Source of the DNA: Paraburkholderia hiiakae
GTDB taxonomy: Bacteria; Pseudomonadota; Gammaproteobacteria; Burkholderiales; Burkholderiaceae
DNA length: 64,000 bases
Direction: 5' to 3'
Assembly (NCBI RefSeq): GCF_904848665.1
Contig: NZ_CAJHCQ010000002.1
Coordinates: 186,001 to 250,000, forward strand
The number at the start of each line of letters is the position of its first letter. Positions within the stretch are counted from its first letter, which is position 1. The position numbers and the translations under genes are program-made. Of this stretch, positions 28,314-37,111 are shown piece by piece. A model generated the notes under the pieces. It made no database searches and had not been told where the DNA came from. It worked only from the letters and a program-made list of their open reading frames with translations.

Positions 28314-29668
28314 GTGGTTCCATCGCTGCGGCGTTCGCGCAGGGCTTGTATGCGCTGGCACAGCGTCCGTTGCCCGCCGACGTCCTGAAGGAAGCGAAGC
28401 GTTCGTTCATCAACGTTGTGGGTACAACGATCGGCGCGTGTATGCATCCAGGCGTGGAAGCGATATTCGCCGCTGCGCGCGACCTTGGCGCTGCGAGGGA
28501 GGCGGGCGTGCTGGGCCGCGTCGAGCGCACCGACGTGCATTTCGCCGCGCTGGCGAACGGCTTCGCCGGACACCTCGACGATTTCGACGATACGCATCTC
28601 GCCACGGTGATCCATCCGGCGGCGGCCACGCTCGCGGTGCTCACCGCGCTGGCGCCGCAAACGCGGCCCACCGGCGCGCAGGCGCTCACGGCGTTCGCGC
28701 TGGGCTGTGAGGCGCAATTGCGCGTGGGCGTGGCGATCTCGCCCGAGCACTACGACCGGGGCTGGCATATCACGGGCACGTGTGGCGTGATTGGCTGCGC
28801 GGTCACGGCGGCGCTACTACTCGGCCTCGACGAAGCCGGACTTAAGGAGGCCGTATCGATTGCAGCTTCGATGTTCATCGGTCAGCGCGAGGCCTTCGGC
28901 ACCATGACCAAGCCGTTTCATCCCGGCAAAGCGGCTGCCAATGGCATCGATGCAGCACGGCTCGCCCAGCACGGCCAGCAGGCGGCCGCGGATATTTTCG
29001 AAGCGCCGGGAGGCTATGCGCGATCGCTCTCGACGAAGGTGGAGTTCGAGCGCATGAACGGCGAGTTCGGCGAGCGCTGGGAACTGCTGTTCAACACCTA
29101 CAAGCCGTATCCGTGCGGGATTGTCGCGCATCCGGCCATCGACGCGGGCCTCGCGATTGAGCAGCGCATTGCGGACGCCGGTTCGATCGACGCGATCGTG
29201 CTGCGCTGCCATCCGCTCGTGCCCGAGTTGATGGGCAATCCGCAGCCTCATGATGGCCTGCAGGCACGTTTCAGCGCGATCCATGGCGTGGCCGCCGCGT
29301 TGTGTGACGGCCAGGTGGGTCTCGCGCAGTACGACGACAGCCGCGTGACGAGCGACGACGTGAAGGCGCTGCGCGCGAAGACAACGCTCGCGCCCGACGC
29401 CGCTGTGAACCGCGACGAGGTGCACATCGAGGCGCGGCTTCACGACGGCCGCATTGTCGCGCATCACGTAGAACACGCGCGCGGCAGTCTCGCGCGGCCC
29501 CTGACCGACGACGAACTGCTCGACAAGGTGTGTCTGCTGATCGACCCGCGGCTTGGCGCGGGTGTGGCGGATCGTATTGCCGCTGCCGTCGAGAACGTGG
29601 AGCGCGCAACGAGTCTCGATGCGTTCTTCGCCCTGTGCACGCCGAACAAGGATCGGGTTCATGCATAA
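28310..29668 (+). CDS. MmgE/PrpD-family protein, full length
   Basis: This 452-residue cytosolic protein spans the whole MmgE/PrpD fold. An all-helical domain (about residues 1-265 plus the C-terminus) contains HLDDFDDTHLATVIHPAAA near residue 85 and the HPGKAAANGIDAARLA region near 205. A smaller alpha/beta lid domain follows at about 270-400. Family members include 2-methylcitrate dehydratase, cis-aconitate decarboxylase and iminodisuccinate epimerase. The exact substrate here is not determined. GAGGAG lies 8 bases before the ATG, which overlaps the MFS stop by 4 bp. Its end overlaps the next gene by 8 bp. Confidence 0.9.
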   Translation: MSGSIAAAFAQGLYALAQRPLPADVLKEAKRSFINVVGTTIGACMHPGVEAIFAAARDLGAAREAGVLGRVERTDVHFAALANGFAGHLDDFDDTHLATVIHPAAATLAVLTALAPQTRPTGAQALTAFALGCEAQLRVGVAISPEHYDRGWHITGTCGVIGCAVTAALLLGLDEAGLKEAVSIAASMFIGQREAFGTMTKPFHPGKAAANGIDAARLAQHGQQAAADIFEAPGGYARSLSTKVEFERMNGEFGERWELLFNTYKPYPCGIVAHPAIDAGLAIEQRIADAGSIDAIVLRCHPLVPELMGNPQPHDGLQARFSAIHGVAAALCDGQVGLAQYDDSRVTSDDVKALRAKTTLAPDAAVNRDEVHIEARLHDGRIVAHHVEHARGSLARPLTDDELLDKVCLLIDPRLGAGVADRIAAAVENVERATSLDAFFALCTPNKDRVHA

Positions 29669-30344
29669 CTCCGCCGCTCATTCCGCCGTTTCCGACGCAT
29701 TCGTGGCGCTAGCCGCAGCGAAGCCTGGCGTGCGCGAACTCGAAGCCGCGCGCAGCGCCGTGGCGAACGCGCGCCGCTTCGCCGCGCAGCCCCGCGATGT
29801 CAGCCCGCTGAGCAACATGCTCGGGCAGGCCACCGATGCGCGCTCGCGCGCATGGCAGTTCGGCGCTACGCTCGCCACCCTGAATGCCGGTTCGACCGCT
29901 ACGCCCGTCATTGCGGCAGCGCTTGCGCTGGGCGCGTCTCTCGAGGCCGCCGAAGAGGATATCGCCGCCGCCGTCGCGGTCGGCACGCGCGCGTCGGCGC
30001 GGCTCGCGGCCGCCGTGGACGACGAAGCGTTTCGCGCGCGCTGGAACGTGGCCGCGTCGCTCGGGATCGTGGGGGCGACACTCGCGGCAGCGCGTCTTCT
30101 CGGGCTCGACGCGCTGCGCACGCGCCACGCGCTTGGCATTGCCGCAACCCAGGCCGCAGGGCTCGCGCACAACGTGGGCGAAGTCATGGGCGCGCTGGAA
30201 ACCGGCAAGGCGGCCGCCGATGCCATCGAAGCGGCCCTGCTCGCGAAGCACGGCTTCACGAGCGCAGCGGCATCGATAGACGGAAGGCGCGGGTTGGCCG
30301 CGCTGATGGCCTACCGTTTCGATGCGGCGGCGATTACCGCGTGA
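29661..30344 (+). CDS. Half-size MmgE/PrpD-like protein
   Basis: This 227-residue protein matches only the helical domain of the MmgE/PrpD family. Features include LNAGSTATPVIAAALALG near residue 75, WNVAASLGIVGATLAAARLLGL near 130 and GKAAADAIEAALLAKHGF near 185, the last equivalent to the HPGKAAANGIDAA region of the upstream protein. It lacks the lid domain and the HLDD segment. Its ATG at 29661 overlaps the end of the full-length gene by 8 bp, so the two are co-translated and may form a mixed complex. It could also be a decaying duplicate, though its frame is intact and its codon use normal. Confidence 0.75.
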   Translation: MHNSAAHSAVSDAFVALAAAKPGVRELEAARSAVANARRFAAQPRDVSPLSNMLGQATDARSRAWQFGATLATLNAGSTATPVIAAALALGASLEAAEEDIAAAVAVGTRASARLAAAVDDEAFRARWNVAASLGIVGATLAAARLLGLDALRTRHALGIAATQAAGLAHNVGEVMGALETGKAAADAIEAALLAKHGFTSAAASIDGRRGLAALMAYRFDAAAITA

Positions 30345-30390
30345 GCGCGGCTAGCAGAACGGATTAAATACGGATTCCGAACTGATAAAG

Positions 30391-31869
30391 ATGCCAACAA
30401 CGCCTTCGCCCTCGCGCCGCCGCATGCTTCAGTGCGCCGCGGCGTGTAGCATGCTGCCTGTCCTCGGCGCAAAGCACGCATTTGCCGCCGACGCATCGCC
30501 CTCGTCATCGCAGGACGACACAGGCATCACCGCGCAACTCGCGCGCTACATCGTCGCCGCGCGCGACAAGCCGTTACCCGACGCCGTGCTGATCGAATGC
30601 AAGAACCACATACTCGATACCTTTGGCGCGATGGTGTCGGGTTCCCGTATGCGTCCCGGCATGCTGGCGACGCAATACGTGCGCTCGCTCGGCGGCGCGC
30701 CACAGGCTTCGGTCGTGGGCGCCGACCTGCGCACGAGCACAGTGAACGCCGCGCTCGCCAACGCCATGTGCGCGCACTCCGACGAAACCGACGACTTCGA
30801 GCCCGTCACGAAGGCGCACCCGGGCTGCTCAACGGTGCCCGCCGCGCTCGCGCTCGGCGAAGCACAAGGCGTATCAGGCGCGGCGTTCGTGCGTGCCGTC
30901 GCGCTGGGCTACGACGCCGCGTGCCGGCTCCTCATGGCGCTCGGCCCGGACCTCGTGCGCGCATCGCATCGCAGCGCGGAAGGCACGGCCTCGACGTTCG
31001 GCGCGCTTGGCGCGGCCGCTGCGCTCGCGCGGCTCGACGAACGGCAGACGCGGTATGCGATCTCTTACGCGGCGCAGCAGGTTTCGGGGCTGTGGAGTTG
31101 GGTGAAGGACCGCGACCACATCGAAAAGGCATTCGATTTCGCGGGCATGGGCGCACGCAACGGCGTGATGGCGGCGACCATGGTGCAGTCGGGCATGACC
31201 GGCGTGGACGATGTGCTCGACGGCACGCACAATCTCTTCATCGCGCTTTCCTCGAAGCCGCAGCCTCAAGCGATGATCGACCAGCTCGGCGGTCGCTTTT
31301 TCGTAACGGAAACGGCGATCAAGACGTATTCGGTAGGCTATCCGATTCAATCCCCGCTCGATGCATTGCTCACGCTGCGGCGGCAATATCGCCTCACGCC
31401 GGACAACGTGCGTACGGTGGTGGTGAAGGTGCCACCCGACGCTATCGGCATTGTCGGCGATAGCGCGATGCCCGACGTCAACTGCCAGCACATGGTGGCG
31501 CTGGCGCTCGTGAAGGGCGCTGTGTCGTTCGCGGACAGCCACGACGTAGCGCTCATGCGCGATCCGCAGATTCAGGCGCAGCTCGCGAAGGTGAGCGTCG
31601 TTGCGGACCCGAAGCTGAGCGACCCGGCGGCGCCGCGCGGCGGCATCGTCGAAGTGACGTTGACGGACGGGCGCACCGTGAGCCACTACACGCGCTTTCC
31701 GCCCGGCACGAAAGAGAACCCGCTGAGCGTCGCGCAGGTGAACGAGAAGGCGCGCGATCTCATGGAGCCTGTGCTCGGTCAGCAAAAAACCGCGCAACTG
31801 ATCGCGCGGATCAACGCGCTGGAGCACGTCGCGAACGTCGCCGACCTGCGGCCGCTGTTCACGGCGTGA
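30391..31869 (+). CDS. MmgE/PrpD-family protein with predicted Tat signal
   Basis: This 492-residue protein starts with a twin-arginine type leader: SRRRMLQ at residues 8-14, a hydrophobic stretch, then AFAAD, suggesting cleavage near residue 33. A full MmgE/PrpD fold follows, with the words HSDETDDFEPVTKAHPGCS near residue 130. Family enzymes are normally cytosolic, so a periplasmic version is unusual. It lies 46 bp after the half-size paralogue and is probably in the same operon. Folding before export through Tat fits a soluble, possibly oligomeric enzyme. The substrate is unknown. Confidence 0.85.
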   Translation: MPTTPSPSRRRMLQCAAACSMLPVLGAKHAFAADASPSSSQDDTGITAQLARYIVAARDKPLPDAVLIECKNHILDTFGAMVSGSRMRPGMLATQYVRSLGGAPQASVVGADLRTSTVNAALANAMCAHSDETDDFEPVTKAHPGCSTVPAALALGEAQGVSGAAFVRAVALGYDAACRLLMALGPDLVRASHRSAEGTASTFGALGAAAALARLDERQTRYAISYAAQQVSGLWSWVKDRDHIEKAFDFAGMGARNGVMAATMVQSGMTGVDDVLDGTHNLFIALSSKPQPQAMIDQLGGRFFVTETAIKTYSVGYPIQSPLDALLTLRRQYRLTPDNVRTVVVKVPPDAIGIVGDSAMPDVNCQHMVALALVKGAVSFADSHDVALMRDPQIQAQLAKVSVVADPKLSDPAAPRGGIVEVTLTDGRTVSHYTRFPPGTKENPLSVAQVNEKARDLMEPVLGQQKTAQLIARINALEHVANVADLRPLFTA

Positions 31870-31877
31870 AGCGCTCG

Positions 31878-32888
31878 CTACGGCATACGCGCTCGGGAAG
31901 TATCCACGCCTTGCTCGTCCTTGATGGCCAACAGGGCGACGGACTCTGAGCCGGGCCGCCGCGTGGCTTTCCAGATCATCAGCAGGTGGTAGTAGAGGCG
32001 CGGGCTGAAGCCGAACCGGTACGCGTGGAGGTTGCCGAGCGCGAGCTGCAGCCCGGCGCGCGCCTCGCGGTTGCGCGCGAGCAGCGAGACCACGATCGGT
32101 ACGAGCCGGCGCATGGCGAGCTTGCGGGCCGGTTCGAGCTCGGGCGGCAGCGCGAGGCTGTTGAGAAAGCGCCACGCCGCGATCGACGAGGCATTGATGC
32201 TCGTGCGTGTTGCCTGGGATACCGAAACATCCGTGATGCGATAGCACGAGACATATTCGTTCACGTAGCACACACGTTTTGCCGCGAGACAAAGCCGCGT
32301 GCCGAATACGTAGTCGCAGCAGGTGCCGTAGTGATCGTCGTAGCCGATGCGCTTGACGAGCGCCGCATTGGCGAGCCAGCCGTTGTTGGGGAACATCTGC
32401 ACGATGCCCACGCGGCCCGGCGGGTTTTGCAGGCCTGACGCGCTGGCCGTACGGTGATAAGCGAGGTTCATGCGTTCGCTAGCCGCGTGCATGATGCGCC
32501 CGTCATGATCGGTTTCGTATTGATCGCCGAACGCGACTTCCAGATCCGGGTAACGCTCCCACTGCGCAAGCAGCTTCTCGATGCAGTGCACGAGCAGGTA
32601 GTCGTCGTCGTGAATCAGGAGGATCTTGTCTCCGCTCGCCCGCTCGAAGAGGCTGGCCACGTTGGGCGCCTGGCCGAGCGCGGGCACGTTGCGCCGGTAG
32701 GCGATGCGCGGGTCGCGACCGTAACGCGAAGCGACCAGTTGCGCCGTGCGATCGTCGCTCGAGTCGTCGCCGATCACGATCTCGATGTTCGCATGCGTTT
32801 GCATGAGGCACGATTCGATGCAGCGAACGAGCAGTTCAGGCCGGTTGTACGTCGGCAGGCAAATGGAGACCTTCGTTGTTGTCGTCAT
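31878..32888 (-). CDS. Family 2 glycosyltransferase
   Basis: This 336-residue protein opens with the GT-A nucleotide-sugar fold: SICLPTYNRPELLVRCIESC at residues 8-27, then IGDDSSDD and the metal-binding DxD-type motif IHDDDYLL near residue 93. The C-terminal 100 residues carry a hydrophobic helix near 270-300 that may lie on the membrane. It would transfer a sugar to a surface polysaccharide or glycoconjugate, but no other polysaccharide genes surround it. It converges with the Tat-type MmgE/PrpD gene with only 8 bp between stops. Confidence 0.88.
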   Translation of the reverse strand: MTTTTKVSICLPTYNRPELLVRCIESCLMQTHANIEIVIGDDSSDDRTAQLVASRYGRDPRIAYRRNVPALGQAPNVASLFERASGDKILLIHDDDYLLVHCIEKLLAQWERYPDLEVAFGDQYETDHDGRIMHAASERMNLAYHRTASASGLQNPPGRVGIVQMFPNNGWLANAALVKRIGYDDHYGTCCDYVFGTRLCLAAKRVCYVNEYVSCYRITDVSVSQATRTSINASSIAAWRFLNSLALPPELEPARKLAMRRLVPIVVSLLARNREARAGLQLALGNLHAYRFGFSPRLYYHLLMIWKATRRPGSESVALLAIKDEQGVDTSRARMP

Positions 32889-33213
32889 GGGCAGACCCCA
32901 GTGCTTGAGGGATGCGGAGACGTTCGCAAAAACGGGTTCGTAATGCGAACTTCATCCGGTGGACATGACGGTAAATGAAAAAAACGCGAAAGAAATTGAA
33001 AATAATTCGCAAGGAACGCACCTTGCGCAACGCGGCCCGCAGAGCCCGCAACGGCGGGCATCCGCACAAAGCGCCGATCTTAAATCTGACGAATCGGAAA
33101 GAAAATCCGGGCGGCAAAATAATCCGGATTTATCGGTCGATGGACTAAGTGCCGGAACACACACGTCAATCGCGTTAACATGGGAGCTCCGCCTGAAACG
33201 ACCGACGGCATCC
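32889..33213. other. 325-bp divergent intergenic region, AT-richer than surroundings
   Basis: This lies between the glycosyltransferase and the exporter gene and must contain both promoters. It is noticeably rich in A and T around 32970-33130. An open frame continues from 32959 into the exporter gene but encodes a hydrophilic, low-complexity leader, so I do not include it in the protein. Confidence 0.5.
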
Positions 33214-34299
33214 ATGGCTTCCATCTCCTACGCCCACAAACCGCTCACGCCGTTTCGCCGTGCGCTCGCCCGCTTTTCCCTCTCCGAACTCGCGAAATAC
33301 ACGAAGCTCACGCTCGGCATGTGGATCGGCTTCGGCGTTCCGTATGCGTGCGGATATCCCGAAGCGGCAGTCGCGCTCTCGGGTTCGGCCATGCTCACGC
33401 TTGCGCTCGGCAGTTCCATCTCTGCGGCGCGCGGGTACTTCTACAAGCGCGTGATGTCGAACCTCGTTGCGATGCCGATCGGTACGCTGCTGATCTGGCT
33501 GACCGCGCCGCATTTGTGGCTGGGGGTGATCCTGCTGCCGCTCGTGATCTTCACGATCGTGCGCATCAGGCCTTCGGTGTTCCAGATGACGAGCGTCACC
33601 GTGCCGATGACCCTCGTGCTCTACACGGGCGAGCACATACCGTTGCTGGAGCAGCGTTTGATCGGCGTGGTGCTCGGCATGCTGCTCGGTTTCATCATCC
33701 AGCAGATCGCGTTTCCGCCCGATCACGGCTTCTGGGCGAATACGCTCGTCAACGACGGCAACGCGCAGGCCGAAGCCTTGCTGAGCGAAGTCGCGACGAA
33801 AACGCTGGACCGCGCGAAGCTGAAATCGGCGACGGCCGCGCTGCGGGTGTCGAGCAGCAATCTGAAGCAGGCGCATGATCTCCTGAAGTCGGACCTGGAG
33901 CAGTCGTGGGTGTCGGCGCATTTGAAGCGCAACCGTGATCGCGTGCCACTGTTCTCGTGCTACCACGAGCTATTCGATTCGATCGTCGGCTTCCTCGAAA
34001 CGCTCGACACGTTCAACGCGCAATACGAGGCGCTGGACGCGCAATGGAAAGACGCGTACCGGCGCGGCCTCGCGCGCCTCCTGGATGTCCACCGGCAACT
34101 GGCTACGCAGGCGGATCTCCGGGTGGAACGCCCGGGTCTTCTCGTGGAGCCGCTGACGCGCGAGGAACTGCACGCGCTTGTCGAATCGCTGCCCGCAACG
34201 GGCGTGTTCACGAGCGTCTATCTCGGTCATTTGACCGGCTACGGCATCCTGCTGCGCCGTTTGACCGCCATGCACACCGAGCACTTGCGTAAAGCGTGA
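33214..34299 (+). CDS. Aromatic-acid-exporter-type (ArAE/FUSC-like) membrane protein
   Basis: This 361-residue protein has about five or six hydrophobic segments in residues 25-165 (LGMWIGFGVPYACGYPEAAV, GVILLPLVIFTIV, LIGVVLGMLLGFII). A roughly 180-residue cytosolic helical tail with KSATAALRVSSSNLKQAHDLL follows. This is the half-size layout of the fusaric-acid/aromatic-acid exporter family. The start at 33214 is the first Met before the membrane part; the site upstream is weak, so the start is uncertain by some tens of residues. A role in exporting toxic aromatic acids would suit the hydroquinone cluster 3 kb away, but there is no operon link. Confidence 0.75.
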   Translation: MASISYAHKPLTPFRRALARFSLSELAKYTKLTLGMWIGFGVPYACGYPEAAVALSGSAMLTLALGSSISAARGYFYKRVMSNLVAMPIGTLLIWLTAPHLWLGVILLPLVIFTIVRIRPSVFQMTSVTVPMTLVLYTGEHIPLLEQRLIGVVLGMLLGFIIQQIAFPPDHGFWANTLVNDGNAQAEALLSEVATKTLDRAKLKSATAALRVSSSNLKQAHDLLKSDLEQSWVSAHLKRNRDRVPLFSCYHELFDSIVGFLETLDTFNAQYEALDAQWKDAYRRGLARLLDVHRQLATQADLRVERPGLLVEPLTREELHALVESLPATGVFTSVYLGHLTGYGILLRRLTAMHTEHLRKA

Positions 34300-34334
34300 T
34301 CGCCGCGCACCGCACCACGCTGTCGATGTTTTGA

Positions 34335-34368
34335 GCGCCTGCGCCGGCATACCGCCCGGCGCAGGCGC
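34335..34368. terminator. Strong hairpin after the exporter gene
   Basis: GCGCCTGCGCCGG pairs perfectly with CCGGCGCAGGCGC (13 bp) around an 8-base loop, 36 bases past the stop codon. No U-tract follows. The remaining sequence to 34660 contains only the LysR-like site described separately and the MFS promoter. Confidence 0.55.
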
Positions 34369-34477
34369 GAGCGTCTACCCGTAATTGTCCTGGGGTGGGC
34401 GTGCCGCGGCGCAACTCGTGTCGTGCACCCCTCGCAGCGTCCCGGCAGCCGTGCCCGCCGGCCTTGCGCGCCCGATT

Positions 34478-34494
34478 GTTCGCGATTCGCAAAT
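34478..34494. promoter_or_regulatory. LysR-type site in front of the MFS gene
   Basis: GTTCGCGATTCGCAAAT matches 15 of 17 bases of the minus-strand version of the site in front of the hydroquinone dioxygenase operon (37008-37024). It ends 166 bp before the MFS start. The near-palindromic form suits a LysR dimer. Confidence 0.65.
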
Positions 34495-34660
34495 GACGTA
34501 TTCGGGCGTTATCCGGTACTGATTACACCCCGCTTGCGACTATCCTGGCAGCGTCGATGCCGATGTCGTCCTGCAAGCCTGCAGCGGTGCACCTCGCGTC
34601 GCACACCGTTTTCGAACATGAGCGTGTGGCGCGGCATCCTGCCGGCCCAAGGAGACAGAG

Positions 34661-35935
34661 ATGAAACCGAACACATGGGATACGGCCTACGAATGGAAGG
34701 CCGTGACGCTGCTGGCGCTGGGTTTTGGCCTCGTGGGCCTCGACCGCTGGCTGATCGCGCCGCTGTTTCCGTCGATCATGAAAGACCTCAACCTCAACGC
34801 GCAGGATGTGGGCAACTGCATCGGCATACTCGGCCTTTCGTGGGGTGTGTTCGCGGCGGTCATGGGCGGCTTGTCCGACAAAGTCGGGCGGCGCAAGGTG
34901 CTGATTCCGGCGATCATCGTGTTCTCGCTGCTTTCGGGCTTTTCCGGCCTCGCAGGCGGCTTTGCGAGCCTGCTGGCCGTACGCGCGCTCATGGGCGTGG
35001 CCGAAGGCTCGTTTTGCCCCACGAGCTTCGCCGCCACGGCCGATGCCTCGCACCCGAGGCGCCGCGGCTTCAACCTCGGGCTCCAGCAAAGCGGCTTCGC
35101 GCTGTTCGGGCTCGCGCTTGCGCCGATCATCGCCACGCAGCTGCTGGGCGTGATGAGTTGGCGCTGGGTGTTCGCGCTCGTCTCGGTGCCGGGCCTCATA
35201 CTCGGTTTGCTGATGTACCGCGTGATCCGGGAACCGCGAGGCGCGCTGACGCGTGACGCGGGTGCGCCCGCGGCAAAGGCCGAACGCGGCCACTGGCGCG
35301 ACGTGCTCCGCAGCCGCAACATTCCCGTGGCGATGGTCGCGCTCTTCTGCGCCATGACGGGTGTGTTCGTGCTCGGCGCCTTGCTGCCGCTCTACCTCAC
35401 GCAGTATCTTTCGCTCGACACGCAGCGCATGGGCGTGGTGGCCTCGGCGATCGGCTTTGGCGGTTTCGTCGGACAGTTCGGCTTGCCGGGGCTTTCGGAT
35501 CTGCTGGGGCGGCGCATGGCTAGCGTCCTCGGCTTCGTCGGAACGGCTGTCATGCTGATCGTGTTTCGTGGACTCGGCGCGCAGCCGCTCGAACTCTTCG
35601 CGGTGCTGTTCGCGGCTTCCTTCTTCACGCTGGGCCTCGTCTCGCTGCTCTCGGGACCCGTTGCCACCGAAGCCGCGCCGGCCGGCATGGTCTCGACCTC
35701 GATCGGGCTGGTGGTGGGCGCGGGCGAAATCTTCGGTGGCGGCGTGGCGCCCGCGCTCGCCGGGTTCGTCGCGGCCCATTTCGGTATCCAGAATATTCTG
35801 TGGCTGCCTATTGGCGCGGTTTTGCTCGGTGTCGTGGTGAGCCTCTTGCTCAAGGAAACCGCGCCGGCGAAGCTGGCGCGCAGCGAGGCCGTTGCACCAG
35901 CCGCGCCACTGCCTGCGGCGGGGCAGGCGGAGTAG
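34661..35935 (+). CDS. MFS transporter, probably for an aromatic compound of the hydroquinone pathway
   Basis: This 424-residue, 12-helix facilitator has GGLSDKVGRRKV between helices 2 and 3 and a conserved Asp in helix 1 (GLVGLDRWLIAPLFP), as in anion/aromatic-acid symporters. AAGGAG lies 7 bases before the ATG. It lies directly upstream of the LysR regulator of the hydroquinone operon and shares a 17-bp operator-like sequence with that operon. Uptake of the aromatic precursor is therefore a reasonable inference, though the substrate is not proven. Confidence 0.88.
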   Translation: MKPNTWDTAYEWKAVTLLALGFGLVGLDRWLIAPLFPSIMKDLNLNAQDVGNCIGILGLSWGVFAAVMGGLSDKVGRRKVLIPAIIVFSLLSGFSGLAGGFASLLAVRALMGVAEGSFCPTSFAATADASHPRRRGFNLGLQQSGFALFGLALAPIIATQLLGVMSWRWVFALVSVPGLILGLLMYRVIREPRGALTRDAGAPAAKAERGHWRDVLRSRNIPVAMVALFCAMTGVFVLGALLPLYLTQYLSLDTQRMGVVASAIGFGGFVGQFGLPGLSDLLGRRMASVLGFVGTAVMLIVFRGLGAQPLELFAVLFAASFFTLGLVSLLSGPVATEAAPAGMVSTSIGLVVGAGEIFGGGVAPALAGFVAAHFGIQNILWLPIGAVLLGVVVSLLLKETAPAKLARSEAVAPAAPLPAAGQAE

Positions 35936-36048
35936 GGCTGGAACGCCACGTCGCCCTCTCTTGCCACGCCGCTCGTGACACAGTGGCGTGAACGACGGGA
36001 AGCGAGCCCTATACTTGGAGGGCGCGAACCCATGAAGAAGAGAGGAGC

Positions 36049-36978
36049 ATGGATCGATTCCTGAGCATCGAAGCCTTTGTGCGCGTGGCGGAAACAAGCA
36101 GTTTCGTGGAAGCGGCCCGGCAACTCGGCGTCACCAGTTCGGTCGTGACGAACCGCATCCAGCAACTGGAGAAGTTCGTCAACGCACCGCTCTTTCATCG
36201 CAGCACGCGGCACGTGCGCCTCTCCGAAGTTGGCGAGGCGTTTTATCGTGAATGCGCCGAGGTGGTGGGGCGCGTGAACGAACTGACCGACCAGATGCGC
36301 GAGTTGCGTGCCACGCCAACGGGCAGACTGCGCATCCAGATATTGCCGGGATTCGCGCTGGGCCATTTCGGCGCGCCGCTTGCCGAATTCAATCGCCGCT
36401 ATCCTGGCATTCAGCTCGATGTGATCGTCAACGACCGCGTGGTCGATCCGATCGAAGAAGGCTTTGACGTCGCTTTCCAGATCTTCCCGCCTATTTCCGA
36501 CTCGCTCATCGAGCGGCGGCTCTTTTCGGTGCGGCGGCTCTTTTGCGCCACGCCCGCTTATGTGCAAGAACATGGCGCGCCGCAGCATCCACGCGAATTG
36601 CTGCAGCACACCACGGCGCTCTATTCGGGTTATCCCTCGCGCAACCGCTGGACGATGACACGCGGCGACGAAGTCGTGGAGATGGAATTGCCCGGCATGA
36701 TCCGCTCGAACTCGGTGCATTTGCTGCGCGACTACGCGCTCACGGGCGGCGGCGTGGTGTGCCTGCCTACGCTCGTGGCGAGCGAGGCGCTCCTCAACGG
36801 CTCGCTCGTGCCGATCCTCACCGACTACCACCTCTCGGCGTTGAGTTTCGCCGCCGTGTATCCCTCCACCCAGCGCCAGGCACTGAAAGTGAAGGCACTC
36901 GTGGAGTTTCTCGCCGAGTATCTCGGCCCCGAGCCCGCATGGGACGTGCCGCTGATCGAGCGCGGCTGGGTGCGCTAG
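36049..36978 (+). CDS. LysR-family regulator of the hydroquinone cluster
   Basis: This 309-residue protein has an N-terminal winged HTH (residues 1-60: FVEAARQLGVTSSVVTNRIQQLE) and a substrate-binding domain with the periplasmic-binding fold (about 90-300), of the CrgA-like subgroup. AGAGGAG lies 3 bases before the ATG. It is transcribed toward the ring-cleavage operon 133 bp downstream. The near-palindrome of T-N11-A type in that gap is its likely binding site. The inducer is probably hydroquinone or an upstream aromatic compound, by inference. Confidence 0.9.
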   Translation: MDRFLSIEAFVRVAETSSFVEAARQLGVTSSVVTNRIQQLEKFVNAPLFHRSTRHVRLSEVGEAFYRECAEVVGRVNELTDQMRELRATPTGRLRIQILPGFALGHFGAPLAEFNRRYPGIQLDVIVNDRVVDPIEEGFDVAFQIFPPISDSLIERRLFSVRRLFCATPAYVQEHGAPQHPRELLQHTTALYSGYPSRNRWTMTRGDEVVEMELPGMIRSNSVHLLRDYALTGGGVVCLPTLVASEALLNGSLVPILTDYHLSALSFAAVYPSTQRQALKVKALVEFLAEYLGPEPAWDVPLIERGWVR

Positions 36979-37007
36979 CGCCTGGGCAACCTTTGCCTAC
37001 CGCGATT

Positions 37008-37024
37008 ATTTGCGAAACGCGAAT
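37008..37024. promoter_or_regulatory. LysR-type site in front of the hydroquinone dioxygenase operon
   Basis: ATTTGCGAAACGCGAAT is an imperfect palindrome containing a T-N11-A core, 88 bp before the small dioxygenase subunit start. The same site with two changes occurs upstream of the nearby MFS gene. Confidence 0.7.
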
Positions 37025-37111
37025 ACCGTAGTCGTCCCGTCGCCGGTTGTTGTCGACGTGCAGCGCTCCTAAAGTTGACTCCAACGACACCTTCCAAAAC
37101 AGGAGACAGCC

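Noticed and set aside
32959..33213. N-terminal extension of the ArAE-type exporter
   Set aside because: The 85 extra residues are hydrophilic and low in complexity, encoded by AT-rich intergenic DNA. Family members start close to the first membrane helix.
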